DNA of 54,582 nucleotides from Gaiella sp038230035 (GCA_038230035.1 JBBRNX010000021.1:1-54582), one strand, 5' to 3'; numbered from the stretch's first letter, positions 1 through 9,651 are shown. Translations and numbers: made by a program. The notes: generated from the letters alone by a model not told the origin.

Positions 1-141
1 CGGGCTCGCCTACCACTCACATCGACAGCGCAACCAAGCGCTGCCACACTGGCTCCACCACTACAACCGGACAAGACCACACAGCTCGCTCGGAGACCGA
101 CCCCCGATCAGCCGCGTTCACAACGTCTGTGGGTAGGACAT
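1..141. other. Window edge, no gene seen
   Basis: The first 141 bases hold no supported gene, promoter or RNA that I can see. The sequence is less GC-rich in places (for example CACTACAACCGGACAAGACC) and has no long open frame that matches a family. Confidence 0.5.
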
Positions 142-1668
142 CTAGTCCCAGGGGGGTGGGTTATGCACCCAGCGGCCGCCGACCATCGTGGCGACGACCT
201 CGATCTCGCTCAGCTCCTCGGGTGGCGTCGTCATCGGGTCGCGGTTGAGCACGACGAGGTCGGCGAGGTGGCCCGGAACGAGCGTGCCGCGGCGGCGCTC
301 GTCGCCCGCGAGCCAGGCGGAGTTGACGGTCGAGGCGATGAGTGTCTGCTCGACGGTCAGCGTCTCGTCGGGGTGCCAGGCACCGCGTTCGTCGATCGTC
401 CGCGTCACGCCCGCGCGGATGCCGGCGAGCGGATCGAGCTCCTCGACCGGCGCATCCGAGCCGTTTACGACGACCGCGCCGGAGTCCCACAACGAGCGGA
501 ACGCGTAGGCGCCGGCGGTCTTCTCGCCCCAATAGCGATCGGCGAGATCACGATCGGACGGGGCGTGCGAGAACTGGACGGAACAGGCGATGCCGAGTTT
601 GGCGAAACGGGGGATGTCCTCCGGTGCGAGGCACTGGCAGTGCTCGATGCGATGCCGTAGACCGAGCGGCTGCCACACGCTGCGCGTCTCCTCGAACGCG
701 TCGAGGGCCGCTCGGTTCGCGGCGTCGCCGATCGCGTGCACGGCTACCGGCCACCCGGCTGCGGCGCCCGCGCGGATGGTCTCGGCGAGCTCCTCTCCCG
801 ACGTGATCCGCACCCCGGAGCCGTCGAGCATCCACGCCGTCTGTGACCCGAGCGTCCCGTCCATGAAGCACTTGAGGTAGCCAAGGCGGAGGAAGTCGTC
901 GCCGATGCCGGCGCGCATGCCGAGCTCGGCGAGCGCCGAGACGCGATCGGCAGGCAGCGACTGGAACACCCGTATGCTCAGCCCCTCCTGCGCGTGGATA
1001 CGGCCGAAGATCGACGCTGCGCCGAGCCAGCCGTCCTTGTCGTGCACCGCTGCGATCCCGCGGCTGTGCGCCACGCGGATCCCGGCGCGCGTCGCCTCCA
1101 CCCATTCCTCCTGCGGGATCTGAACGAAGCGCTCGCGGAAACGCCACGCGGATTCCTCGCGCAGGATCCCCGTCGGTTCACCGGCCGCGTCTCGCTCGAC
1201 GACGCCGCCCGGTACCTGCAGCTCGCCGCCGGCTAAGGCGAGCGCGGCCGAGTTCAGCCAGAGCGAGTGGTAGTCCTTCGCCCAGAGCGCGGCCGGCGTC
1301 GACCCCGTGACCTCGTCGAGCGCCTCCTTCGTCGGAGGCGCCTCCCAGGTTGCATCGCGCCAGCCGGTGCCGCGGATCCACGATCCGCCGGCGTCGTGCT
1401 GCCGGACGCGGTCGAGTGCTTCCGCGAGGCTCGCAACCCCGTCGAGGCGCACATCGGTTTGCGAGAGCGCCCAGGTCGGGAAGTGCACGTGCGAATCCGT
1501 GAACGCGGGGAGGACGCAGCGTCCGCGAAGGTCGACGTGGTCAGGTGTCGGCAGTGCGGTTTCGTGCGTTCCCACGCCGCCTGCGACCAGCGGCCCGGCG
1601 ACCGCGAGCGCAGCGGTCGTCGGCAGCGACGGGTCCATCGTCCGGATCACGCCGTTCGTCAGGAACAC
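142..1668 (-). CDS. Amidohydrolase family 3 (YtcJ-like) protein
   Basis: A 508-residue metal-dependent hydrolase of the amidohydrolase superfamily, YtcJ/exoenzyme-like branch. These are cytosolic enzymes that hydrolyse amide or related C-N bonds; the substrate cannot be read from sequence. The metal-binding HxH lies in DSHVHF (His60 and His62). Further typical motifs are KCFMDGTLGSQ, AVHAIGD, RIEHCQ and the late catalytic Asp in NGSDAP. The C-terminus closes the composite beta-sandwich (GHLADLVVLNRDP). Length is normal for the family. The GTG start at 1668 is supported by a TAGAGT hexamer (1675-1680, minus strand) 6 nt upstream. It is divergent from the cyclase gene with 51 bp between starts. 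Confidence 0.9.
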   Translation of the reverse strand: MFLTNGVIRTMDPSLPTTAALAVAGPLVAGGVGTHETALPTPDHVDLRGRCVLPAFTDSHVHFPTWALSQTDVRLDGVASLAEALDRVRQHDAGGSWIRGTGWRDATWEAPPTKEALDEVTGSTPAALWAKDYHSLWLNSAALALAGGELQVPGGVVERDAAGEPTGILREESAWRFRERFVQIPQEEWVEATRAGIRVAHSRGIAAVHDKDGWLGAASIFGRIHAQEGLSIRVFQSLPADRVSALAELGMRAGIGDDFLRLGYLKCFMDGTLGSQTAWMLDGSGVRITSGEELAETIRAGAAAGWPVAVHAIGDAANRAALDAFEETRSVWQPLGLRHRIEHCQCLAPEDIPRFAKLGIACSVQFSHAPSDRDLADRYWGEKTAGAYAFRSLWDSGAVVVNGSDAPVEELDPLAGIRAGVTRTIDERGAWHPDETLTVEQTLIASTVNSAWLAGDERRRGTLVPGHLADLVVLNRDPMTTPPEELSEIEVVATMVGGRWVHNPPPWD

Positions 1669-1719
1669 GGCGAGACTCTATTCGCCCGCCCGTCGGCGGC
1701 GCCGTCTAGCCTCCCGGTT

Positions 1720-4700
1720 GTGCTTGTCTGTCCGAGCTGTGGTGCTGCCAATCGCGACGGCGCGCGGTTCTGCGACGTCTGCGGCTCCGAGCTCGCCGGT
1801 CTGCCGGCTGCCCGCGAGCAGCGCAAGACCGTAACGGTGCTCTTTTGTGATGTGACCGGTTCGACCGCCCTCGGCGAGCGGCTCGATCCGGAGAGTCTGC
1901 GGCATGTGCTCGCTCGCTACTTCGACATGGCGCGTGAGGCGGTGGAGCGGCACGGCGGCACGGTGGAGAAGTTCATCGGCGACGCGGTGATGGCCGTGTT
2001 CGGGGTGCCCGTGGTGCACGAGGACGACGCACTGCGTTGTGCCCGAGCGGCCGTCGAGATCCGTGACGCTCTCGGCCCGCTGAACGTCGAGTTGGGACGC
2101 GACTACGGTACGACGCTCGAGCTGCGGATCGGGGTGACGACAGGCGAGGTGGTGGCAGGCACGGAGGAGCGGCTCGCGACCGGAGATGCCGTGAACGTGG
2201 CTGCGCGCCTCGAGCAGGCAGCGGCGCCGGGCGAGATTCTGATCGGCGAGACCACGCTGCAGCTGGTGCGAGCCGCGGCCGAGGTCGAGGCTGTCGAGCC
2301 GCTCGAGCTTCATGGCAAGAGCGAGGCGGTTCGGGCGTTCCGGCTCCTTTCCGTTCGAGAGGGGGTCGGATCTGTGACGCGGAACCTCGAAGCACCGATG
2401 GTCGGTCGCGCCGACGAGCTCGACCTGCTGCGACGGGCGTGGGAGCGGACGACGAACGAGCGCTCGTGTCACCTGTTCACCGTGCTTGGCCCGGCAGGGG
2501 TCGGCAAGTCGCGTCTGGCCGCCGAGTTCCTCGACTCGCTCGGAGATGCGGCGGTCGTGCGTGGCCGCTGTCTGCCGTACGGAGAGGGAATCACCTACTG
2601 GCCGGTGGTCGAGGTGCTGAAGCAGATCCTCGGCCCCGACTCGGCGACTATCGGTGGCTACGGGCTCGAGGCCCGGGCGGGGTTCGCGATCCGGTCCGTT
2701 CTTGGGGATGAGAGCGTCGGCGCTTCAGCTGAGGAGATTGCGTGGGCCGTCCGCAAGCTGCTCGAGACGGTCGCGGAGGAGCGGCCCCTCGTTTGCGTCT
2801 TCGACGACGTCCACTGGGGCGAGGAGACCTTTCTCGACCTTGTGGAGCACATCGCCGACCTCTCACGCGACGCGCCGATTTTGCTCCTCTGCATGGGCCG
2901 GCCGGAGCTGCTCGATCGACGGTCGGGCTGGGGCGGCGGCAAGCTCAACGCGACCGCCGTACTCCTCGAACCGCTCTCTGCTGACCAGACCGACGAGCTG
3001 ATCGAGCGGCTGGTGCTCGACGAGACGCTCGACGACGCACTACGCGGGCGGATCCGTGAGGCTGCCGAAGGGAATCCTCTGTTCGTCGAGGAGATGGTGG
3101 CGATGCTCGACGGCGCGGACGGCGGAAAGGTTGTCGTGCCGCCGACCATCCATGCGCTCCTTGCTGCTCGACTGGATCAGCTCGACTCGGCCGACCGCGG
3201 CGTGCTGGAGCGCGGATCGGTGGAGGGTCGGATCTTCCATCGTGGCGTGGTTCAGGTGCTCGGACCCGACGAGGAGCACGTCATGTCGCGGCTCACGACG
3301 CTCGTGCGGAAGGAGCTTGTCCGTCCCGATCGCACCCAGATTCCCGGGGACGACGCTTTTCGCTTCCGTCATCTGCTGATCCGCGACGCCGCCTACGAGG
3401 GTCTACCGAAGGCAACCCGTGCTGAACTGCATGAGCGTTTCGCGTCGTGGCTCGAAGCGTACGACGGGGATCTTGTCGAGAGGGACGAGATTCTCGGCTA
3501 TCACCTCGAGCAGGCCTACCGGTTCCGCGCGGAGCTCGGCCCACTCGACGCCGCCGGACGAACGCTCGGCGAGCGCGCCGGTGAGCGGCTCGCCGTCGCG
3601 GGACGAAGGGCACACAACCGCGGTGACACGAGCGCGGCGATCGCGATGCTCGAGCGCGCCTGGTCGTTGCTTCCGCCGGAGCCGGTGGACGTCTATCTCG
3701 GACTTGATCTTGCAGACGCGCTGTTCGAAGGCGGCCGACTCGGCGATGCGGTCTCGCTCGCGGCGGTTATCGCCGAGCGTGCTGCGGCCGCAGGCGACAC
3801 GTTGGGCGAATGGGCCGCGCGGCTGGACGGTGCTCGACTCGGGGGCAACATTGATCCGTCGTTCACGGCGCAGCGGATCCTCGAGCTTGTCGCCGCCGCC
3901 CGTGACGACCTCTCGAGCAGCGGAGATGATCGTGCGCTCGCCGTAGCGACGGCCGCGGAGATGTGGGCGGCGAATTGCCTGTTTCAGCCTGAATTGGTCA
4001 AGGACGCTGCTGGCCGCTTGGTCGAGATCGCTCGTCGAGCGGGGGATGTTCAGCGCGAGACAACCGGATTGATGTGGCTGATGTTCGCGTCGTTCTACGG
4101 TCCGACGCCGGTCGGGGAAGCGCTTCGGATGCTCGAGGATCAGCCCGACCTCGACCAGGTCATCCCGCTCCGCCGCAGCATCCGCGCTCACTTGCTTGCG
4201 ATGCTCGGGCGGTTCGACGAGGCGCGCCTCCTCTCAACGGCGGAACGAGCCCACTTCGCCGAGCTCGGAGCGGTGGTCAACGAGGCAAATGCGCTGCACC
4301 ACCGCAGCACGATCGAGATGCTTGCGGGCGAACCCGCTGCGGCCGAGCGGTTTCTCCGCGACGGGTGTGACCGTCTGGCTGCGGTCGGCGAGCGAGGGTA
4401 TCTCTCGACATACGTCGCCTTGCTGGGCGAGGCTCTCTACGCTCTCGGCCGCCTCGACGAGGCCGAAGAGTGCGCCTCGAGGAGCGAGGAGCTAGGAGCG
4501 AGTGACGACGTTGCGACGCAGATGGTCTGGCGGCAACTCCGGGCGAAGGTGCGAGCGCGACGTGGTGCGCACGCGCTTGCCATCGACCTCGCGTCCGAGG
4601 CAGTCGCACTCGGTAGCGAGACGAGCGCCCTCGAGAATCTGGCGGATGCTATCTGCGATCTCGCCGAGGTCTTCGAGCTCGCGGGCAGACGTGAGGAGGC

Positions 4701-4806
4701 CGTGACAGAGCTGGAGCGAGCAGTCGTGCTCCACGAGCGCAAGGGGAACCTCGTCATGGCCATCCGCATTCGGGAGCGGCTGACCGTGTTGCGCGGCACG
4801 GCCTAG
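1720..4806 (+). CDS. Zinc-ribbon / class III adenylate cyclase / AAA ATPase / TPR protein
   Basis: A 1028-residue signalling protein. Residues 1-21 form a zinc ribbon (Cys4, Cys7, Cys18, Cys21). A class III cyclase domain follows (about 35-205), an AAA/STAND-type ATPase comes next (P-loop GPAGVGKSR near 257, Walker B VCVFDDVHW near 357), and the last roughly 500 residues are alpha-helical TPR-like. Cyclase catalytic residues look intact: metal Asp44 (FCDVTGST), Lys84 and Asp88 (EKFIGDAVMAVFG), and the Asp, Asn and Arg of GDAVNVAARLE. Production of cAMP is therefore plausible. No C-terminal HTH is visible. The GTG start follows TAGCCT (1707-1712) by 7 nt. Its stop overlaps the convergent gene in CTAG. 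Confidence 0.88.
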   Translation: MLVCPSCGAANRDGARFCDVCGSELAGLPAAREQRKTVTVLFCDVTGSTALGERLDPESLRHVLARYFDMAREAVERHGGTVEKFIGDAVMAVFGVPVVHEDDALRCARAAVEIRDALGPLNVELGRDYGTTLELRIGVTTGEVVAGTEERLATGDAVNVAARLEQAAAPGEILIGETTLQLVRAAAEVEAVEPLELHGKSEAVRAFRLLSVREGVGSVTRNLEAPMVGRADELDLLRRAWERTTNERSCHLFTVLGPAGVGKSRLAAEFLDSLGDAAVVRGRCLPYGEGITYWPVVEVLKQILGPDSATIGGYGLEARAGFAIRSVLGDESVGASAEEIAWAVRKLLETVAEERPLVCVFDDVHWGEETFLDLVEHIADLSRDAPILLLCMGRPELLDRRSGWGGGKLNATAVLLEPLSADQTDELIERLVLDETLDDALRGRIREAAEGNPLFVEEMVAMLDGADGGKVVVPPTIHALLAARLDQLDSADRGVLERGSVEGRIFHRGVVQVLGPDEEHVMSRLTTLVRKELVRPDRTQIPGDDAFRFRHLLIRDAAYEGLPKATRAELHERFASWLEAYDGDLVERDEILGYHLEQAYRFRAELGPLDAAGRTLGERAGERLAVAGRRAHNRGDTSAAIAMLERAWSLLPPEPVDVYLGLDLADALFEGGRLGDAVSLAAVIAERAAAAGDTLGEWAARLDGARLGGNIDPSFTAQRILELVAAARDDLSSSGDDRALAVATAAEMWAANCLFQPELVKDAAGRLVEIARRAGDVQRETTGLMWLMFASFYGPTPVGEALRMLEDQPDLDQVIPLRRSIRAHLLAMLGRFDEARLLSTAERAHFAELGAVVNEANALHHRSTIEMLAGEPAAAERFLRDGCDRLAAVGERGYLSTYVALLGEALYALGRLDEAEECASRSEELGASDDVATQMVWRQLRAKVRARRGAHALAIDLASEAVALGSETSALENLADAICDLAEVFELAGRREEAVTELERAVVLHERKGNLVMAIRIRERLTVLRGTA

Positions 4807-6248
4807 CGGGCTCGGGAGTAGATGTCTAGCACGCCGGTCTGGCTGTGGTCGTTCGAGTTCCCCTCCGGCAGGACGATACGGCCGCCGACGATGATCGGGC
4901 TGTTCCAGTGACCCGAACCGGCGGGGAGGGTCGCGAGCACCCGGCCCGATCGAGGGTCGTACGCGCGAAGCGCCCCACCGGGGTCGTACACGTAGAGGAC
5001 GTTGCCCGCGAACACCGGGCTCGTACCGCCGTTGCCGTTCTCCCAGACCTTTTGCAGGGTTCGGCCCGCGCGACGGAACGCACCCGTGCCCGAGCCGGTG
5101 GCCACGAAGAGCCAGGTCGTCGAGCCGTCGTGCCAGACGGCGGGTGCGGTAAAGACATCTGTCGCCCCGGGCACCGTCAGTGTCTGCAGCTCGCCGCCGA
5201 CGGTTGTGCCGGCCGAGCGAGCCTTGCCGTTCAGAAGCGAAAGATCGAGCAGGCGGATCAGTCCGTCCTTCCCGGCCTGCGCTGCAAATCCGCCGCCGAG
5301 AACGACAGGCGACGTGCTCCCGAGATCGGTGTCGTTGCGCTCGAGTTCCGCCTGGTTGGTCGGAGTCCAGTTCTGGAGGAGTCGCGAGCCGTTCGGGGAG
5401 AGCTCGAGGCCGCTGTCGCCCCAGTTCGTCTTCCCGTTCCAAGGCCCGTTGCCGGTGGCGACGAGGAGGTTCCCGCTGCCTGGCTCGACGACCGCACCGG
5501 CGCGTCCCCAGATCGCCGAGTCGCTGGCCGCACACGTGCTCGGCTTGATCAGCGTGTGACGGTCGCTGCAGAGCGAGTTGAAGACGCCGACGATGCGCCC
5601 GGTTGCCGCGGCGATCGTCACGACATGGCCCTGATACGGCGGCGCGTCGCCGATGTAGCCACCCGTGGTGACCAGGACGAGCCCGCGTGAGAAGTTCAGG
5701 GCCGAGGCGATCTTCTCGCGCTTCGGGTCGAGCGTCACTCTGACCGGCCAGCGGCCGCCGACCTGCCGGCCCGTTGCCACCGAGAGCTTGTGTACGAGCC
5801 CGTCGGGGCTCGCCGCGTACACGAAGCGGCGGTTCGGATCGGCGACCGGGGTCGCGGTCGTGAACTGCACGCTTCCCGCCCAGCCCGCGATATCGCGCGG
5901 CACGAAACGCCACAACACGGCGCCGCTCGCCGCGTCGAGGGCGAGCGTCTTTCCGTAGGTCGTCGTGACGAACAGCGCGTCATGGCGCGCTCCACGGACG
6001 AGGGCGCCCCGGAGGTAGATCGCCGACGAGTCGACCGTACCGTCGATCGTGATCTGCCGGCGCTTCAGGCTCGGAACGCTGCCGGCGCCGATCCCTACCG
6101 GCGCCGCGTTCCCGCGAGCCGCGTCATATCCGAATCGCGTCCAGTCTCCAGCCGGCGCGACAGCCGACCGTCCCGCGGTCGTCGCCCCTACTGCGATCAG
6201 CGCGCAGAGCGCTGCAGGCACTGACAGGCGGCGCAGCGTCCGACGCAT
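4803..6248 (-). CDS. Secreted PQQ-like beta-propeller protein
   Basis: A 481-residue exported protein with a cleavable signal peptide (basic start, then a hydrophobic run ending near Ala26). Repeated propeller blades are visible, for example LALDAASGAVLWRF and LRAYDPRSGRVLATL, as in BamB-like or PQQ-dehydrogenase-like folds. No haem motif and no clear catalytic residues were seen, so it may be a binding or scaffold protein rather than an enzyme. It lies 8 bp downstream of the cupin gene on the same strand and is probably cotranscribed with it. It resembles in type the damaged propeller gene at 53309. The stop codon overlaps the convergent cyclase gene in CTAG. Confidence 0.8.
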   Translation of the reverse strand: MRRTLRRLSVPAALCALIAVGATTAGRSAVAPAGDWTRFGYDAARGNAAPVGIGAGSVPSLKRRQITIDGTVDSSAIYLRGALVRGARHDALFVTTTYGKTLALDAASGAVLWRFVPRDIAGWAGSVQFTTATPVADPNRRFVYAASPDGLVHKLSVATGRQVGGRWPVRVTLDPKREKIASALNFSRGLVLVTTGGYIGDAPPYQGHVVTIAAATGRIVGVFNSLCSDRHTLIKPSTCAASDSAIWGRAGAVVEPGSGNLLVATGNGPWNGKTNWGDSGLELSPNGSRLLQNWTPTNQAELERNDTDLGSTSPVVLGGGFAAQAGKDGLIRLLDLSLLNGKARSAGTTVGGELQTLTVPGATDVFTAPAVWHDGSTTWLFVATGSGTGAFRRAGRTLQKVWENGNGGTSPVFAGNVLYVYDPGGALRAYDPRSGRVLATLPAGSGHWNSPIIVGGRIVLPEGNSNDHSQTGVLDIYSRAR

Positions 6249-6256
6249 CGCGCGGG

Positions 6257-6592
6257 CTAGCCGGTCCTGACGATCGTGTAGGTCTTGCGGATCGTCTCGG
6301 TCACGTTCCAGACGCCCGACCAGCCATCCGGGCAGAACATCACGACACCCGGCCGCAGCTCGGTGACGCCGTTTGCGTCGGTGATCGTTCCTGCCCCGGC
6401 GACGAAGTGCATCGACTCGTAGACGCCAATCTTCTCGCCGTGGAAGGAGCCAGGCGTGACCTGCCAGATGCCGATCTCGACCTTGCCGTCGTCATGGATC
6501 ACATGCCACGACTCGTAGGGCTCGCCGCCTGTTGCCGTCGGAACCGCCTGGCCCGAGGCGAGTTCAGCAGTGAGGACATCGTCGATCGCCAT
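6257..6592 (-). CDS. Small cupin protein (ureidoglycine aminohydrolase cupin type)
   Basis: An 111-residue single-domain cupin of the DUF861 type. The first cupin motif region reads KIGVYESMHFVAGAGTITD and the second ELRPGVVMFCPDGWSGVWNV. Such proteins are often annotated as cupin_3, and the substrate is unknown. A longer reading is possible upstream, but the ATG at 6592 fits the fold and sits 7 nt after TAGGGT (6600-6605 on the minus strand), matching the leaderless pattern of this window. It is the first gene of a two-gene unit with the propeller gene, and is divergent from the secreted protein at 6643. Confidence 0.82.
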   Translation of the reverse strand: MAIDDVLTAELASGQAVPTATGGEPYESWHVIHDDGKVEIGIWQVTPGSFHGEKIGVYESMHFVAGAGTITDANGVTELRPGVVMFCPDGWSGVWNVTETIRKTYTIVRTG

Positions 6593-6642
6593 CGTCTCGA
6601 CCCTATCCAACCCGACGCGCTCCGGGCTACCCTGGCTGCCAG

Positions 6643-7020
6643 ATGATCGTTCCTCGGGCACCACTCCTCGTTGTGGCTGTGCTGATCGTTGCCGTCGCGA
6701 CGGCGGGCTCCGCATCGGCACGGCGACCCGCCACGCCGGCCGAGCGGACGGCGATCGTACGCGGAATTCCGAAGAGCTACCGGGTCTGGATCGCGAAGGC
6801 ACCTGCCGGGTGCGTCGCGCTGGTCGTCAGGCTCTCGGCAAACGGTCGGTTTGCTCAGGTGACTCCGAGGTTCTCGACTCGGTCTGTTTGCCTCCGCTAC
6901 GCAAGCAACGGGTTCTTCCTGCTGAAGCGTTCGACGGCGGGTTGGAAGACGATCTACAACGGCTCTGATCCGCCGTTGTGCTCGCTCGGCGTCCCACGTG
7001 ATCTGAGCGCGTGCCGCTAG
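6643..7020 (+). CDS. Small secreted protein of unknown function
   Basis: A 125-residue protein with a clear signal peptide: PLLVVAVLIVAVATAG followed by SASA as a likely cleavage site near residue 26. The mature part has three cysteines (CVALVV, VCLRYA, PLCSLG) and ends RDLSACR with a fourth, so two disulfides are possible. I do not recognise a family. A TACCCT hexamer at 6628-6633 precedes the ATG by 9 nt. The convergent neighbour ends 10 bp away. Confidence 0.7.
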   Translation: MIVPRAPLLVVAVLIVAVATAGSASARRPATPAERTAIVRGIPKSYRVWIAKAPAGCVALVVRLSANGRFAQVTPRFSTRSVCLRYASNGFFLLKRSTAGWKTIYNGSDPPLCSLGVPRDLSACR

Positions 7021-7030
7021 CGTTCCCGAG

Positions 7031-7981
7031 TTACTTCCGCTTGGCGCTCGCCGGTTGCAGCGACGATGTGTCGACCACCTCGAACGCGGAACCCTTGACC
7101 TGGCCCAGCGTCGACAGATCGTTGTTGTCCCAGCGCGAGTCGGGTGCACCGGAGATGAACCGGTTCGAGCCGTTGTCCGCAACCATCATCCCGTAGGTCT
7201 TGAGGGCCTGGAGAACGACCCGTGCCTGTGGCGGGAAACCCGAGATGTCGAAGCTTGCCTTCAACCGGACGCGGAGCCCCATCGGCGGCAGCGATGTGCT
7301 TGTCAGCGAGCTTGCAGCGTGGCGTGCAGGCCACACGTAGGTGTTGCGCGTCCGGCTGACGGTGAACCGAAGCGCGTGGGTGATCCGTCCGCGTTCGACC
7401 TCCTCGTAGCGAGCGAGTCCGGGGAGGATTGGCAGTCCGGCAGCATCGGCTGAGGTCCAGCCGGCCGGGCGCAACGCGTTCGAGCGCAGATTCCAGATCG
7501 CGCCTGAGCCGGCGGTCCAGCTGCCGCCGATCTTCTGCAGCGCATAGAGCTCGTACAGGCGGCAGAGCCTCGGTTCGAGGAGGATCGCGTGGCGGTCGCT
7601 CCCGCCTTCGATCTTGACGTTGGACGGGATCGGGTACGGGCCGGCGTCGCTCTCGTCGGCGTAGTCGAAGGTGACGGGGGAGGGCGGCGTCCCCGCGGGA
7701 ACCGTGGTGACGGGGATACCGATCGGGCTTCCGTTCCAGAGGCCGGAGCCGAAGTCCGGGTGGAGCCCGGTGCCGGCTCCGATCGACGAGACGATCGTCG
7801 CCGAGTTCGCCGCCACCGGCAGCGAGTCGACGGGCTCGTTCCACGGGTTGTCGGCCGGGAAGACCGTGCAGCGGATGCCGAGCGGCTTGCTCGGCGCGGA
7901 TGCCTGTCCCTTCGTGAGTTGAGCCTGCGCCGCGCCGGCTCCGACCAGGACGCAGGCCACGAGGACGATGAGGCGGCGCAC
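7031..7981 (-). CDS. Secreted protein of unknown function
   Basis: About 316 residues. With the GTG at 7981 the protein begins with a textbook signal peptide (VRRLIVLVACVLVGAGAAQA). A TTG start at 8032 would add 17 residues in front of it and is less likely. The mature protein includes NPWNEPVDSLPV, HALRFTVSRTRNTYVWPARH and SLPPMGLRVRLKASFDISG, a pattern I associate with conserved secreted proteins of soil Actinobacteria that have no assigned function. It follows the phospholipase D-like gene on the same strand with a short gap and may share its transcript. Confidence 0.72.
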   Translation of the reverse strand: MRRLIVLVACVLVGAGAAQAQLTKGQASAPSKPLGIRCTVFPADNPWNEPVDSLPVAANSATIVSSIGAGTGLHPDFGSGLWNGSPIGIPVTTVPAGTPPSPVTFDYADESDAGPYPIPSNVKIEGGSDRHAILLEPRLCRLYELYALQKIGGSWTAGSGAIWNLRSNALRPAGWTSADAAGLPILPGLARYEEVERGRITHALRFTVSRTRNTYVWPARHAASSLTSTSLPPMGLRVRLKASFDISGFPPQARVVLQALKTYGMMVADNGSNRFISGAPDSRWDNNDLSTLGQVKGSAFEVVDTSSLQPASAKRK

Positions 7982-8038
7982 CTGACTACCGTCGGCCCTG
8001 GCGTGGAGGGTTACGACCCTCGTTCGGGTCAAACTGCC

Positions 8039-9085
8039 TCAGGCTGGGACGGTCGCGGCCGGGTAGCGCGCGCGGATCGTGTCGATGAACGCCGCGAGCT
8101 GGTCGGCGATCGCCGGGCTCTCGATCTCGAGCACGTTCTCTGCGTTCTTCTCACCCGAGCGCGACAGGTTGAAGCTGCCGACGAAGACGATGTCGTCGGC
8201 CACGACGCACTTCGCGTGCATGAAGTTGTGCACTCCGCCGCTCGGCGACCACGGTATCGATGGCTTGCCGGAGAACGACAGCTTCTGGAGCACCGTCTGG
8301 AGGAGCGGGATCTTCCAGCCGCTGACGCCGTTGTCGCGCCACTGGTGGAACACCTCGGTGACCTGGGTCTGGTCGACGACCCCGGCGACGTCGCAGGTGT
8401 GCGCAGCCGCGATCTCGGCCATCGTCGCGAGGATCGGACCCGAGGTGAGCACGGGCGAGGCGATCCGGATCCGACGGCGGGACTGCGCGAGCCGCTTCGC
8501 GATCCGGTGGGACAGATCGTCGCCGTGGCCGGGTGTGAACCACGGCTGGATCGTGAGGCCGTCGACGGTGGCGGGGCGCGGGTCGACTTTGCCCGACGTC
8601 TCCACGATGCCGGTGTTCCAGAGCTGCTCGAAGTCGAGCGTGAACGCGTACGCGAGCTCTGTCGAGCCGACGCGGACGACGACGTTCTCCTGCCGCGTCC
8701 ACGAGTCGTTCGTCCAGTTGAGCGAGCCCGTCCAGACTGCCGATCCGTCCCGGATCACGTACTTGTGGTGCATCAGGTCGGGGACGCCGGCGATGCCGCG
8801 GCTCTCGACCGCGAGCGAGGAGATGTCCTCCGGCTGAGTGGTCGGCGGTGGAGGGACGGGGATCGGCCCTGGGTGATCGACGTTGTAGGCGATTCTCACA
8901 ACGACCCCTCGGGCCTTGGCGTTGACGATCGCCGCGTGCACGATCGTCTCGGCCTCGTCGTCGAGGCGCAGGTCGTACATTGCGAGGTCGAGGGTCTTCG
9001 TCGCGCCGTCGATGAACGCGGCGGCTTGCTTGGCAATGTCCGTGGCTGTCTGGCCGCCGTCGGTGAGGGTCTCGACCTCGAGCAC
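8039..9085 (-). CDS. Phospholipase D-like protein with two HKD motifs
   Basis: A 348-residue phospholipase D superfamily protein. Both catalytic HxKxxxxD motifs are present: HHKYVIRD followed by VWTGSLNW, and HAKCVVAD followed by VFVGSFNLS. Each copy provides half of the active site. No signal peptide is seen, so an intracellular nuclease or phosphodiesterase is as likely as a phospholipase. The GTG start overlaps the stop of the upstream glycosylase by one base (TAGTG at 9087-9083, minus strand), which implies translational coupling. The same frame stays open for another 1.4 kb upstream, but that part is antisense to other genes. Confidence 0.87.
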   Translation of the reverse strand: MLEVETLTDGGQTATDIAKQAAAFIDGATKTLDLAMYDLRLDDEAETIVHAAIVNAKARGVVVRIAYNVDHPGPIPVPPPPTTQPEDISSLAVESRGIAGVPDLMHHKYVIRDGSAVWTGSLNWTNDSWTRQENVVVRVGSTELAYAFTLDFEQLWNTGIVETSGKVDPRPATVDGLTIQPWFTPGHGDDLSHRIAKRLAQSRRRIRIASPVLTSGPILATMAEIAAAHTCDVAGVVDQTQVTEVFHQWRDNGVSGWKIPLLQTVLQKLSFSGKPSIPWSPSGGVHNFMHAKCVVADDIVFVGSFNLSRSGEKNAENVLEIESPAIADQLAAFIDTIRARYPAATVPA

Positions 9086-9651
9086 TAGTGGGCTTTGGCC
9101 GCGCGCAGCTCGGCCTTGTGCGCCCGCTTCTTCGCCTGGTAGTCGGCGAGCGCCTCGGGCGAATCGACGCCGCCGAGGCATGGGTGGGCCGGGACGAGCG
9201 GATCGGCGACTGCGACACCGAAACGGAGCGCGAGGACAGAGCCGAGCGCGGTGATCTTCATCGGACCGAAACCCGGGAGCGCGCCGATCCGCTTCTTCAG
9301 ATCGGCGGTGTCCTTCGCCTTCGACCAGAGCTGCGAGGCGTCGCCGTCGTACTCGTCGGCGACGTGGGCGGCGAGCTCCTGGACGCGCGCCGCCATCGAG
9401 CTGGGGAAGCGGTGGATCGCCGGACGCTCGCGGAAGATCTCCAGGAGGCGGTCCGGGTCCGTTGCCGCGATCGTCTTTGCACCGAGGGTGCCGAGGCGCT
9501 GCTGGAGCTTGAGCGGTCCGGCGAACGCGCTCTGCACCGTCACCTGCTGGTCGAGCGCGAACCCGATCAGGAGCGCCAGCGGGTCGGCCGCGATAAGCGC
9601 GTCGGCCGCCGGGTCGCCGGTGAAGTGGAGCGCTGTGGGCGGCTTCGGCAC
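9085..9651 (-). CDS. HhH-GPD family DNA glycosylase-like protein
   Basis: A 188-residue protein of the HhH-GPD base-excision repair superfamily. The helix-hairpin-helix is LPGFGPMKITALGSVLALRFG, followed by VADPLVPAHPCLGG. It is shorter than MutY or Nth and has no four-cysteine iron-sulfur loop, matching the small uncharacterised actinobacterial subgroup. The GTG start is 6 nt after TACGAT (9658-9663, minus strand). It is the first gene of an overlapping pair with the HKD protein, so the two may work on the same DNA lesion. It is divergent from the second cyclase gene. Confidence 0.85.
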   Translation of the reverse strand: MPKPPTALHFTGDPAADALIAADPLALLIGFALDQQVTVQSAFAGPLKLQQRLGTLGAKTIAATDPDRLLEIFRERPAIHRFPSSMAARVQELAAHVADEYDGDASQLWSKAKDTADLKKRIGALPGFGPMKITALGSVLALRFGVAVADPLVPAHPCLGGVDSPEALADYQAKKRAHKAELRAAKAH

